DNA from: Solemya velum gill symbiont
GTDB taxonomy: Bacteria; Pseudomonadota; Gammaproteobacteria; Chromatiales; Chromatiaceae
Direction: 5' to 3'
Assembly: GCF_000787395.1 (NCBI RefSeq)
Contig: NZ_JRAA01000001.1
Span: forward strand, 496,001 to 560,000
DNA: 64,000 nucleotides
Shown: one piece after another, positions 1-7,603 of the stretch
Numbering within the stretch: position 1 is the first letter of the stretch
Layout of the letters: every line of letters starts with the position of its first letter
Program-made: the position numbers and the translations under genes
Notes under the pieces: generated by a model
Seen by the model: the letters and a program-made list of their open reading frames with translations, nothing else
Databases searched by the model: none
What the model was told of the DNA's origin: nothing

Positions 1-2
1 TT

Positions 3-746
3 GGAGAACTGGTTGTTGCACAGGCACAGCACGTGATCGAGGAGGCCTCGAAAATACAGGAGATTTCCTCGCAGCAGTCCGACCAGTTGAGTGGTCCGCT
101 ACGTATCGGTGCCATCTATACCATCGGCCCTTATCTTTTTCCTGAAATGATTCCTAGAATCACTTCTAAAGCTCCAGATCTGCGCATGGCAATCGAGGAA
201 AATTACACATCTGTTCTGACAGCCAGGCTCAAACAGGGTGACCTGGATGTCGTGATCATCTCCTTGCCATATGAAGAGAGCGGTATTATGACAATGCCTC
301 TCTACAGCGAACCTTTCGTACTCCTATTACCATCTTCACACCCTTTGAATCAGCCCAAACATGATATCAAGCGTAAGGAAATTGCCTCTGAATCAGTGTT
401 GTTACTCGGTAAGGGCCACTGTTTTCGTGACCAGGTACTGGAATATTGTCCGGAGTGTCATCAGACGGCAGATACTACTGACCCGATCAGGAATATCGAG
501 GGTGGTTCACTGGAGACAATACGCTATATGGTTGCCTCGGGTCTTGGTATAACAGTACTGCCATGTACGGCTGCTGGTGCTGACCGTTTCTCACAAAGAC
601 TTGTCAGTATCAGGCGATTCGCCGGCGAGCCACCAAACAGAACGGTTGCTCTTGCATGGCGGAAAAGTTTTCCTCGCCCGGATGTGATCGCCTTATTAAA
701 AGCTTCCATTCTCTCCAGTCTGCCAAGTTGTGTTGCAGGCGTATAA
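3..746 (+). CDS. oxyR: OxyR-type LysR family peroxide-sensing regulator, 5' truncated by the window edge
   Basis: This is the C-terminal part of a LysR-type regulator; the reading frame is open from base 3, so the N-terminal helix-turn-helix lies outside the window. The linker and sensor domain match OxyR, which senses hydrogen peroxide by forming a disulfide and then activates antioxidant genes. The diagnostic GHCxRDQxxxxC motif is at about bases 414-449: the two cysteines (codons at 420 and 447) are nine residues apart, exactly as Cys199 and Cys208 of E. coli OxyR. The later SLETIRYMVASGLGITVLP stretch is also typical. The known family function is established; conservation of both redox cysteines suggests an active sensor. 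No downstream partner is co-transcribed in an obvious way. Confidence 0.9.
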   Translation, partial: GELVVAQAQHVIEEASKIQEISSQQSDQLSGPLRIGAIYTIGPYLFPEMIPRITSKAPDLRMAIEENYTSVLTARLKQGDLDVVIISLPYEESGIMTMPLYSEPFVLLLPSSHPLNQPKHDIKRKEIASESVLLLGKGHCFRDQVLEYCPECHQTADTTDPIRNIEGGSLETIRYMVASGLGITVLPCTAAGADRFSQRLVSIRRFAGEPPNRTVALAWRKSFPRPDVIALLKASILSSLPSCVAGV

Positions 747-947
747 ATCTTTACTATCAAGCATTATATTAAACTTCAGGTTTCTTTATAACAGTGTTGA
801 TATAGAGCCCTGTAGTAATAAACCCCTTGCGATATAAATATATTAAAGATAGAATCCTCGCCCACATGATTAATCTATCAAGACTATAGTTAAATATTAA
901 TCATGACTTTGACAAGTGTTTTATAAACAAGGAGCAGGTTTAATATC

Positions 948-1355
948 ATGGCGAAGAAAAATATTAACAATTTGACTGCAGATGAACTCTACGAGCTTGC
1001 CGAAGCGCGCAAGAAAGAGGAGATGCAAAAAGAAAAAGAGGAACTGAAATCACAGGTAGCTGATCTCAGGGCAAAGAAAAAGGATCTTGAACGCGAACAT
1101 AAAAAGACAATGGCTGCCATTGATGCTGAAATTTCGCAACTCACCGGCAGAAAGAGCAGGTCTGGAGGCCGTGCAGGTGGCACCAGCGCTTCAATACTCG
1201 ATTTCCTCGCATCAGGAGAGTCAGACACAGGTTCAATCCGTGCTCATCTCGAAGCACAGGGTTTCCCGGTTGCTAATTTGCCACAGACCATGGCCTACCT
1301 GAAGCGTACAGGCCGTGTTGTTTCTACCGGAAGGGGACGTTACAAGGCTGCGTAA
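948..1355 (+). CDS. Uncharacterised coiled-coil protein with winged-helix-like C-terminus
   Basis: I do not recognise this 135-residue protein as a named family. Residues 1-70 are highly charged (runs of Lys/Glu with heptad-like hydrophobics) and predict a long coiled coil. A Gly/Ser/Arg linker follows at about 70-82. The C-terminal 50 residues (from ILDFL to the end) read like a small winged helix-turn-helix: helix, helix, then a strand with the basic hairpin RTGRVVSTGRGRYK. Coiled-coil dimeriser plus basic DNA-binding tail is the layout of H-NS/MvaT-type nucleoid proteins, so a DNA-associated role is a reasonable inference but unproven. A GGAGCAGG ribosome-binding site precedes the ATG, and a strong terminator follows 40 bases after the stop, so it is probably monocistronic. 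Confidence 0.75.
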   Translation: MAKKNINNLTADELYELAEARKKEEMQKEKEELKSQVADLRAKKKDLEREHKKTMAAIDAEISQLTGRKSRSGGRAGGTSASILDFLASGESDTGSIRAHLEAQGFPVANLPQTMAYLKRTGRVVSTGRGRYKAA

Positions 1356-1392
1356 CAGGCATTTGCCCCAAGGGACGTAAAACCCAAGTAAT

Positions 1393-1422
1393 AAAAAGCC
1401 CCATCAAACGATGGGGCTTTTT
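1393..1422. terminator. Bidirectional intrinsic terminator
   Basis: A perfect 12-bp stem (AAAAAGCCCCAT / ATGGGGCTTTTT) with a 6-base loop carries A-runs on one side and T-runs on the other. It lies between two convergent genes and can end transcription of both. Confidence 0.9.
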
Positions 1423-1441
1423 GCATCAGTCTGAAACCGGA

Positions 1442-2155
1442 TCAGGGCTTGACTGTACTCAGACCGAGGATTTCCCAGTCCTGCATACCGCCACGGTACC
1501 ACTTGATCTTATCTGCAGGGTAACCGAACTTGAGCAGGTTCATGATGTTATTCGGTGACTGACCACACCACATGCCATTACAGAACATGACGAGTGTCTT
1601 GGCATTGCTGAAATCGAATACCTTGCTGGTATCACCTGCAGCAATCGCCTCGTCAACGGCAAACTCATCCGCATCGCCAGCAAGGCCGACATTAAAGCTT
1701 TCCTGCATGATCTTCATGATGCCTTCGGTCTTGGCACCTTTCTTGGGATTCAGGCCAGTCCATGGAAGGTTAACAGCGCCCGGGATAGTTCCCTTGGCAA
1801 CCCAGTCAGGCGTTCTTGAGTCAACAACAAGAATAGAGCTATCGCCAGAAGCCATCTTCTCAATATAGTTAATGACCTCGACTTCACCGAGTGTCTCTAC
1901 GCCTGGTGCGAGAGAGATAGGCTGGATACAGAATGGAGGGCACTTGCGTGAGGTTTTGGCGAAATCTGCCTTGACGGTATTCTTTTGATCCTGATTACGA
2001 GAAATGGTGTGTTTCTTGCCATTGTGTTCGAAATCAAGTTTTTTCATTGTTGGTGTGATTCCGACAGCCATTCCGTGACTGTCAGCAAATGCACCAGCAG
2101 AGAAGCTGAGTGTCAGTGCGATTGCACTCATAGATGCCAGTTTTGCAAACTTCAT
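1442..2155 (-). CDS. Secreted rhodanese-domain protein
   Basis: A 237-residue protein with a Sec signal peptide (MKFAKLASMSAIALTLSFSAGAFA, cleavage near residue 24), so it is periplasmic. The C-terminal half is a rhodanese domain: VVDSRTPDWVAKGTIPGAVNLPW is the usual substrate-loop region, and Cys192 in LVMFCNGMWCGQSP is the expected active-site persulfide-forming cysteine, with a second Cys five residues later. Rhodaneses move sulfane sulfur between donors and acceptors; a periplasmic one suits a sulfur-metabolising host, although the exact substrate is unknown. A second Cys pair (CPPFC) lies in the N-terminal part, which I do not recognise. AAGGAG is present upstream of the ATG. Confidence 0.85.
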   Translation of the reverse strand: MKFAKLASMSAIALTLSFSAGAFADSHGMAVGITPTMKKLDFEHNGKKHTISRNQDQKNTVKADFAKTSRKCPPFCIQPISLAPGVETLGEVEVINYIEKMASGDSSILVVDSRTPDWVAKGTIPGAVNLPWTGLNPKKGAKTEGIMKIMQESFNVGLAGDADEFAVDEAIAAGDTSKVFDFSNAKTLVMFCNGMWCGQSPNNIMNLLKFGYPADKIKWYRGGMQDWEILGLSTVKP

Positions 2156-2370
2156 AATTATATTTCTCCTTCAGAAGATTTAGTTATTCTTTTGTTATTT
2201 TTTTCGCGGTTTTTCGCGGTGAATAGTACTTATAATAATCGCGACATTATTGTTGTTTTGCAGCGACTTGACAGATCATATGCTTTTTTGTTCTGCTTGT
2301 CACGGATAGAAATTGATCCGTTTCTGAGTTACTTTACGCCGTATACGATAGCTAAAAAAGAGGCGATGTT

Positions 2371-3075
2371 GTGCAAGGTTCAGTCAAATTGAGACTTCTG
2401 TGTGGATTTTTTCTGCTGTTGCCATCGATTACAATCATGGCCGCAAGTGACCTGGAACGGGAGCAGCGTCTTGAGGATGAAATAGTCGATGCGATACTCG
2501 ATGGTGACCCGCTTGATTTACCGAGAGGCGATGGTGGTGACTTTCTTGGTATTTACACTGAAACGGATGCAGACGAGCCAAAGGGTGCTGTCATTATTCT
2601 TCATGGCCGTGGTTACCATCCCGACTGGGCTTATACCGTCCAGCCACTTCGTGTCGGGCTGATCGATTATGGCTGGAATACGCTATCGATTCAGCTGCCG
2701 GTCCTGAAAAAGGAAGCAAAATATTTTGACTATGTCCCGATCTTTCCGGAAGCATACCCGCGTATCGAGTCAGCGATCAGCTACCTGAAAGAGCAGGGGA
2801 ATGAACAGATTGTTCTGATCGCACACTCCTGTGGTGCACACATGGCAAACTTCTGGCTGGATGATGTTGGTCACGAAAACATTGATGCCTACGTGGGACT
2901 GGGTATGGGTGCAACCGATTATCAACAACCGATGGTTCGTGATTTCCCTCTCGACAAACTGAAAATACCTGTACTCGATCTCTATGGTGAGCATGATTAT
3001 CCAGCTGTTCACCGCTATGCACCACTGCGCAAAATGATGATCGAAGCAGGGGGTAACTGGCTGGATACGCTCTAA
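2371..3075 (+). CDS. DUF3530-like alpha/beta-hydrolase, exported
   Basis: A 234-residue protein beginning at GTG, with a hydrophobic signal sequence (LRLLCGFFLLLPSITIMAA) ending near residue 25. The remainder has an alpha/beta-hydrolase look: the VIILHGRGYHPDW oxyanion-type strand and loop, the nucleophile-elbow position LIAHSCGAHMA, and a late DLYGEHDYPAVH acid region. This matches the DUF3530 family, whose substrates are unknown. At the elbow the sequence is H-S-C-G-A, so the Ser is one place earlier than in the canonical GxSxG; catalysis cannot be assumed. There is no ATG in frame nearby, so the GTG start is inferred. Its stop lies 1 base from the stop of the convergent aguB. Confidence 0.7.
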   Translation: MQGSVKLRLLCGFFLLLPSITIMAASDLEREQRLEDEIVDAILDGDPLDLPRGDGGDFLGIYTETDADEPKGAVIILHGRGYHPDWAYTVQPLRVGLIDYGWNTLSIQLPVLKKEAKYFDYVPIFPEAYPRIESAISYLKEQGNEQIVLIAHSCGAHMANFWLDDVGHENIDAYVGLGMGATDYQQPMVRDFPLDKLKIPVLDLYGEHDYPAVHRYAPLRKMMIEAGGNWLDTL

Positions 3076-3076
3076 T

Positions 3077-3964
3077 TCAGTCGATATAGCGCCTGAGAAG
3101 GTCCCCGTATGCATCGATGCGACGGTCCCTGAGAAAAGGCCAGATGCGGCGAATCTCTTCACTGCGGCCAAGCGAAACAGTCGCAGCAAGAGTCACGGCT
3201 TTCTCATCTGCACGCGCAAGAAACTCGCCCTGTGGCCCACAAATAAACGAGTTGCCCCAGAAATTGATACCCGCTGTGTGGCCACCCGGATCTTTTTCAT
3301 GTCCGACCCGGTTGCAGGCAATCACGGGCAGTCCGTTTGCAACGGAATGACCACGCTGTACGGTGATCCATGCCTCCAGCTGACGCTGCTGCTCGGCCTC
3401 ATCATCACGTGAATCCCAGCCGATTGAAGTCGGGTAGACAAGCAATTCAGCTCCTGCCAAGGCCATTGCCCGTGCAGCTTCCGGGTACCATTGATCCCAG
3501 CACACGAGGACACCCAGGCGTCCCACTGATGTATCAATCGGTGTGAAGCCGAGATCGCCCGGTGTGAAATAGAATTTCTCATAGAATCCGGGATCATCAG
3601 GGATGTGCATTTTTCTGTAACACCCGGCAATAGAGCCGTCAGCATCGATGACAACTGCTGTGTTGTGATAAAGACCGGTGGCACGTTTTTCAAACAGGGA
3701 TGTGACAATAACACAGCCGTTCTCACTGGCAATGCGGCCGAATCTTTCTGTTGAAGGTCCGGGAATCGTCTCGGCGAGATCAAAATTTGCAATCTCTTCC
3801 TGCTGACAGAAATAAGGTGTGTTATGCAGCTCCTGCAGAACGATCAATTTTGCACCAGAAGCAGCTGCAGTTCGAATTGATTGCTCCAGGCTGTCCAGGT
3901 TTGCCACGCTATCCACTGCTGCTGCCTGCTGAATCAGTGCGACCTTGATTTCATTGCTGTTCAT
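3077..3964 (-). CDS. aguB: N-carbamoylputrescine amidohydrolase
   Basis: A 295-residue nitrilase-superfamily enzyme that hydrolyses N-carbamoylputrescine to putrescine, CO2 and ammonia in the cytoplasm. The Glu-Lys-Cys catalytic triad is visible: Glu45 in LQELHN, Lys118 in YRKMHIPD, and Cys155 in LVCWDQWYPE. Family-specific signatures such as DDPGFYEKFYFTPGD and the C-terminal RIWPFLRDRRIDAY match AguB rather than other nitrilases. Its ATG overlaps the stop of the upstream agmatine deiminase gene by 4 bases (ATGA), so the two are translationally coupled and form a complete agmatine-to-putrescine route. Confidence 0.95.
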   Translation of the reverse strand: MNSNEIKVALIQQAAAVDSVANLDSLEQSIRTAAASGAKLIVLQELHNTPYFCQQEEIANFDLAETIPGPSTERFGRIASENGCVIVTSLFEKRATGLYHNTAVVIDADGSIAGCYRKMHIPDDPGFYEKFYFTPGDLGFTPIDTSVGRLGVLVCWDQWYPEAARAMALAGAELLVYPTSIGWDSRDDEAEQQRQLEAWITVQRGHSVANGLPVIACNRVGHEKDPGGHTAGINFWGNSFICGPQGEFLARADEKAVTLAATVSLGRSEEIRRIWPFLRDRRIDAYGDLLRRYID

Positions 3965-5040
3965 TGATCTGTTCCTTCAAAATTAATCGTGCCCTGTGCC
4001 AGTTGCATTGTCGCGCAATGCAGGCTGCCATTCTGTTCGAGCAGGGTGTTGCACTCGATCGGGATAACCTGTCGCGAAGTCACCTGCTGTAGTATCTCGG
4101 CAGCCAGTTTATCGTTGGTGTCATTGTAAACCGGCAGAAGTACGGCATCATTGAGAATGAGAAAATTGACATAGGTTGCCGCCAACAGGCGATCGTCAAT
4201 GACAGACTTCCTGCGCGGTGGAGGTGGTAATCCGACAAGACGATAGGCTTCACCATTTGGCTGCCGCAGTGAGGCGAGTTGCTCTCCAAGGTTCTGCATA
4301 ACACCGAAATCCGGATGTGTTCTTTCAACAGTCGCATAAACAATTGTTTCCGGGTCGGTAAAACGTGCCAGTGTATCGATATGGCCATCAGTATCATCGC
4401 CGGTCAGTCCGTTACACTCAATCCAGTGAAAATGAGACAGCCCCAACTGTTCGCTTAGCAGGGCTTCTATCTGTTGCGCATTTAGCCCTGAATTGCGGCT
4501 TTCACTGATAACAGAGGAACGGGTTGCCAGCATAGCTCCCTGGCCATTGGTCTCGATTGCACCGCCTTCAAGTACCAGTTCGCTGGAGTGCATATTTTTA
4601 AACAAGCCCTTGTTGCAGAGGTTGGCGCTGACAGTATCATCCTTTTGTGACTCGTATTTTCCGCCCCAGGCGTTAAAGCGGAAATCGATAAGTGATGCTT
4701 CACCCTCCATTTCGACAGACAAGGGACCGTAATCCCTGACCCAGGTGTCGTTGCTATCGACAGTAATAAACAGGGCTTTTCGAACAGCATTCGTCAGCAG
4801 GGACTCAACATGTGTGCGCTGTTCACTGTCATGCACAAGAATGATTAATGCCTGTCGTGCAAGAATTGCTGTCGCAATCTCAACGTAATTGCGCTCACTC
4901 TCAGCCAGGGTTTGCTGCCAGTCACTATTCTCGTGAGGCCAGGTGATCAGCACAGCATCCTGTGTTTCCCATTCAGCCCTGAACCTGGTCGTGGGCCATA
5001 CACTATTTATTATTGAATCTTTCATCGAAACATCTCGCAC
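3961..5040 (-). CDS. aguA: Agmatine deiminase
   Basis: A 359-residue peptidylarginine-deiminase-type enzyme that converts agmatine to N-carbamoylputrescine and ammonia. Conserved blocks are NDTWVRDYGP, VLEGGAIETNG, TGDDTDGHIDT and the C-terminal NGSLHC with catalytic Cys342; all four belong to the guanidine-group-modifying fold. It is the first gene of a two-gene operon with aguB. The N-terminus could begin at the ATG of residue 6 (MKDSI) rather than the first ATG. The gene is divergent from lolC/E with only about 28 bases between start codons, so the two promoters must overlap or lie inside the coding regions. Confidence 0.95.
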   Translation of the reverse strand: MRDVSMKDSIINSVWPTTRFRAEWETQDAVLITWPHENSDWQQTLAESERNYVEIATAILARQALIILVHDSEQRTHVESLLTNAVRKALFITVDSNDTWVRDYGPLSVEMEGEASLIDFRFNAWGGKYESQKDDTVSANLCNKGLFKNMHSSELVLEGGAIETNGQGAMLATRSSVISESRNSGLNAQQIEALLSEQLGLSHFHWIECNGLTGDDTDGHIDTLARFTDPETIVYATVERTHPDFGVMQNLGEQLASLRQPNGEAYRLVGLPPPPRRKSVIDDRLLAATYVNFLILNDAVLLPVYNDTNDKLAAEILQQVTSRQVIPIECNTLLEQNGSLHCATMQLAQGTINFEGTDQ

Positions 5041-5056
5041 AATCTTCTCAAGTGTT

Positions 5057-5062
5057 TATAAT
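5057..5062 (+). promoter_or_regulatory. Possible -10 hexamer for lolC/E
   Basis: A perfect TATAAT lies 6 bases before the lolC/E ATG (5069). If used as a sigma-70 -10 element, transcription would start at about the A of the ATG, giving a leaderless or nearly leaderless mRNA. No good -35 box and no Shine-Dalgarno sequence are seen, so this is tentative. Confidence 0.35.
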
Positions 5063-5068
5063 TTGCGC

Positions 5069-6316
5069 ATGTATCAGCCATTCGAATATTTTCTTGGATT
5101 TCGCTATACGCGTTCAAGAAGAAAAAACCATTTTATCTCTTTTATCTCCATGACATCGATGCTTGGCATCACGGTTGGCGTCATGGCGCTGATCGTGGTG
5201 ATGTCTGTCATGAACGGTTTTCACAAGGAGATTCGCGAACGCATTCTCGGCATGGCTTCGCATGCCACTGTGACTGCATTTGAAGGCGGCCTGGCAGAAT
5301 GGCCCGATGCGATGCGACTCGCCGGTGAACATCCGAAAGTGATTGGTGCGGCTCCCTACGTGGAGATGCAGGTCATGACAGTACGTGGTGAATCCGTTTC
5401 CGGCGCCGTGATTCGTGGTATCGATCCATCGATGGAGGCGCAGGTCTCTGATGTTGGTGAACATATGAAATCAGGCTCCCTCGAGACTCTCAGTGCAGGT
5501 GACTACAGTATTGTTCTAGGCTCCGAGTTGGCCCTGAAACTTGGCGTGACAGTCGGTGACAAGGTGACGGTTGTCGCCCCGACATCAATGGTCACCCCGG
5601 TGGGAACCATGCCGCGTCTCAAACGCTTTACCGTGTCCGGACTGTTCGAGGTCGGAATGGGTGAGTATGACAGCGGTGTCGGTATTGTCCATATCAAGGA
5701 TGCAGCAAAACTGGCACGCCTCGGTGAGTCGGTGACAGGTGTACGCCTGAAAGTAGAAGACCTGTTCGAGGCACAACAGATTTCACGGGAACTTGCGGAA
5801 AGCTTGCCCAATCTCTACTACGTCAGCGATTGGTCAGATCATCATCGCAACTTCTTCCGCGCCCTGAAAATGGAGAAACGCATGGTCGGTCTGCTGCTCG
5901 CGCTGATCGTTTTGGTTGCTGCCTTCAATATCGTCTCCATGATGGTGATGGTAGTCACAGAGAAGCAGTCAGATATCGCGATCCTGCGAACACTTGGTGC
6001 ATCATCACGCAGTATCCTGAAAATATTTATTGTGCAGGGCGCCGCGATTGGCGTGCTTGGAGTCGTTCTCGGGGTGATTCTTGGTGTTTTGCTTGCACTC
6101 AATGTCGAATCAATCGTGGATACATTCGAGCGCATGTTTAACCTGCAGTTTATCGATCCCGATCTCTACTACATCAGCAAATTGCCATCTGACCTGCACT
6201 GGGATGATGTCGTCATGACAGCCGTGGTCGCTTTTATTATCACGCTAGCAGCAACACTCTATCCGGCCTTCCGTGCATCTGGAATTCAACCGGCAGAGGC
6301 ACTTCGCTATGAGTGA
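5069..6316 (+). CDS. lolC: LolC/LolE-family lipoprotein-releasing permease
   Basis: A 415-residue inner-membrane subunit of the Lol ABC transporter, which extracts outer-membrane-directed lipoproteins and hands them to LolA. The ATG giving MYQPFEYFLGFRYTRSRRKNHFISFIS is chosen because this is the standard LolC/LolE N-terminus; an in-frame start 126 bases upstream would add residues inside the aguA antisense region. One transmembrane helix (about 25-50) is followed by a large periplasmic domain and three C-terminal helices (about 270-410), with the FtsX-like ILRTLGASSRSILKIFIVQG motif. The 3' end overlaps lolD by 8 bases. Only one LolC/E-type gene is present, so it may act as a homodimer (LolF type). 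Confidence 0.92.
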   Translation: MYQPFEYFLGFRYTRSRRKNHFISFISMTSMLGITVGVMALIVVMSVMNGFHKEIRERILGMASHATVTAFEGGLAEWPDAMRLAGEHPKVIGAAPYVEMQVMTVRGESVSGAVIRGIDPSMEAQVSDVGEHMKSGSLETLSAGDYSIVLGSELALKLGVTVGDKVTVVAPTSMVTPVGTMPRLKRFTVSGLFEVGMGEYDSGVGIVHIKDAAKLARLGESVTGVRLKVEDLFEAQQISRELAESLPNLYYVSDWSDHHRNFFRALKMEKRMVGLLLALIVLVAAFNIVSMMVMVVTEKQSDIAILRTLGASSRSILKIFIVQGAAIGVLGVVLGVILGVLLALNVESIVDTFERMFNLQFIDPDLYYISKLPSDLHWDDVVMTAVVAFIITLAATLYPAFRASGIQPAEALRYE

Positions 6317-6989
6317 TTTCGTGCTTCAGTGCAGGGACCTGCATCGCAGTTTCATCGATGGTGATACCACTATCGAAGTCCTCAAGGGTGTCAATCTTGA
6401 ACTCCACAAGGGTGAGTGTATCGCTATTATCGGCAGCTCAGGATCCGGAAAAAGCACCTTGCTTCATTCACTCGGTGGGCTTGACCAGGTCGACGAGGGT
6501 GAAGTCTCAATCAGCGGTGTCTCACTGGCACAGCTGCGTAGCGATGAACTCAACAGGCTGCGCAACCGGGAACTCGGTTTTATTTACCAGTTTCACCATC
6601 TTCTGGCTGAATTAACTGCGTTGGAAAATGTTGCCGTACCACTATTAATACGCGGACTGAACAAGGATGAAGCGGCACAACAGGCACGTGAATGGCTGTC
6701 AGCCGTTGAGATGGAGCATCGCCTCACTCACAGGCCGGCCCAGCTATCTGGTGGTGAGCGTCAACGTGTTGCAATTGCTCGTGCCTTTTGTGGTGATCCT
6801 GTCTGCATCATGGCAGATGAGCCGACCGGTAATCTTGATGAAGAGAATGCCGAGCGCATCGTTCAACTGATGCTGAAACTTGCTCACGAACGCAACACCG
6901 CTTTTGTTATCGTCACCCATGACCGGCGGCTCGCTCAGCGAATGGACAGAATTTATCGTTTGACTGAAGGGCGTTTACTTGCCGAGTGA
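6309..6989 (+). CDS. lolD: Lipoprotein-releasing ABC transporter ATPase
   Basis: A 226-residue ABC ATPase that powers lipoprotein release by LolC/E. Walker A is GSSGSGKST (42-50), the signature is LSGGERQRV (146-154) and Walker B is CIMADEPTGNLD (166-177). The start at 6309 (MSDFVLQCRDLHRSF) is preferred over an upstream in-frame codon because it matches the LolD N-terminus and gives an ATGAGTGA overlap with the lolC/E stop. The last 37 bases overlap the 3' end of the antiparallel DUF2062 gene. Confidence 0.95.
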   Translation: MSDFVLQCRDLHRSFIDGDTTIEVLKGVNLELHKGECIAIIGSSGSGKSTLLHSLGGLDQVDEGEVSISGVSLAQLRSDELNRLRNRELGFIYQFHHLLAELTALENVAVPLLIRGLNKDEAAQQAREWLSAVEMEHRLTHRPAQLSGGERQRVAIARAFCGDPVCIMADEPTGNLDEENAERIVQLMLKLAHERNTAFVIVTHDRRLAQRMDRIYRLTEGRLLAE

Positions 6990-7507
6990 CGGTTTTTCAG
7001 GCGCAGCCTGCTCTGTTTCCACCGTTTGACCACATGCAGACGCCACAGCAGGTGAATACCGTAATAGCCGATGAAACCGGCAATAACCGCACCTGTCAGG
7101 CTGCCAATGACCAGCGGCAGCCAGATCTCTGACAGCACTGCCCTGAACCAGTCGATTGAAACATCAGCAGGGAGGTCCATCGCATCAGCCCCGATCATCC
7201 AGCTTCCAAGCAGGTAGAGCAGGTAAAAAACCGGAACAATGGTGAGAGGATTGGTGATCCACACCAGTGCGAAAGAGATAGGCAGGTTGGCGCGCCAGAG
7301 AATCGCGGATATGGAAGCAAAAATCATCTGCATCGGGATTGGAACCAGGGCCCAGAAAAAACCGACGGCAAAGCCCTTGGCAACCGACTCGCGATTGAGA
7401 TGCCACAGATCGTACGCATGCAGATGTGAACCGAGAAATTGCAAGTGCTTGTGATTTCTCACCTTCTCGGCATCTGGTGTATAGCGGCGGATAAAGTTTC
7501 TTGGCAC
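6953..7507 (-). CDS. DUF2062 membrane protein
   Basis: A 184-residue integral membrane protein of the DUF2062 family. About three hydrophobic segments are visible (SVAKGFAVGFFWALVPIPMQM, ISFALVWITNPLTIVPVFYLLYLLG, and LPLVIGSLTGAVIAGFIGYYGIHL), followed by a very basic C-terminal tail. The family is widespread in Proteobacteria and has no established biochemical role. Here it lies tail to tail with lolD, overlapping its last 37 bases, and head to head with comEC. Function is not assigned. Confidence 0.85.
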   Translation of the reverse strand: MPRNFIRRYTPDAEKVRNHKHLQFLGSHLHAYDLWHLNRESVAKGFAVGFFWALVPIPMQMIFASISAILWRANLPISFALVWITNPLTIVPVFYLLYLLGSWMIGADAMDLPADVSIDWFRAVLSEIWLPLVIGSLTGAVIAGFIGYYGIHLLWRLHVVKRWKQSRLRLKNRHSASKRPSVKR

Positions 7508-7603
7508 GGCCCAATTCCAGCTCGTCAGTGTTATCAGAATATCCTAAACTAGGAATTGGCGAAAGATCGTCGCGGCGCTTTTTTTATATAGAAGGTTTCA
7601 AGG

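Noticed and set aside
4943-5068. An upstream extension of lolC/E
   Set aside because: The added residues lie antisense to the aguA start region and do not match LolC/LolE; the MYQPFEYF start fits the family.
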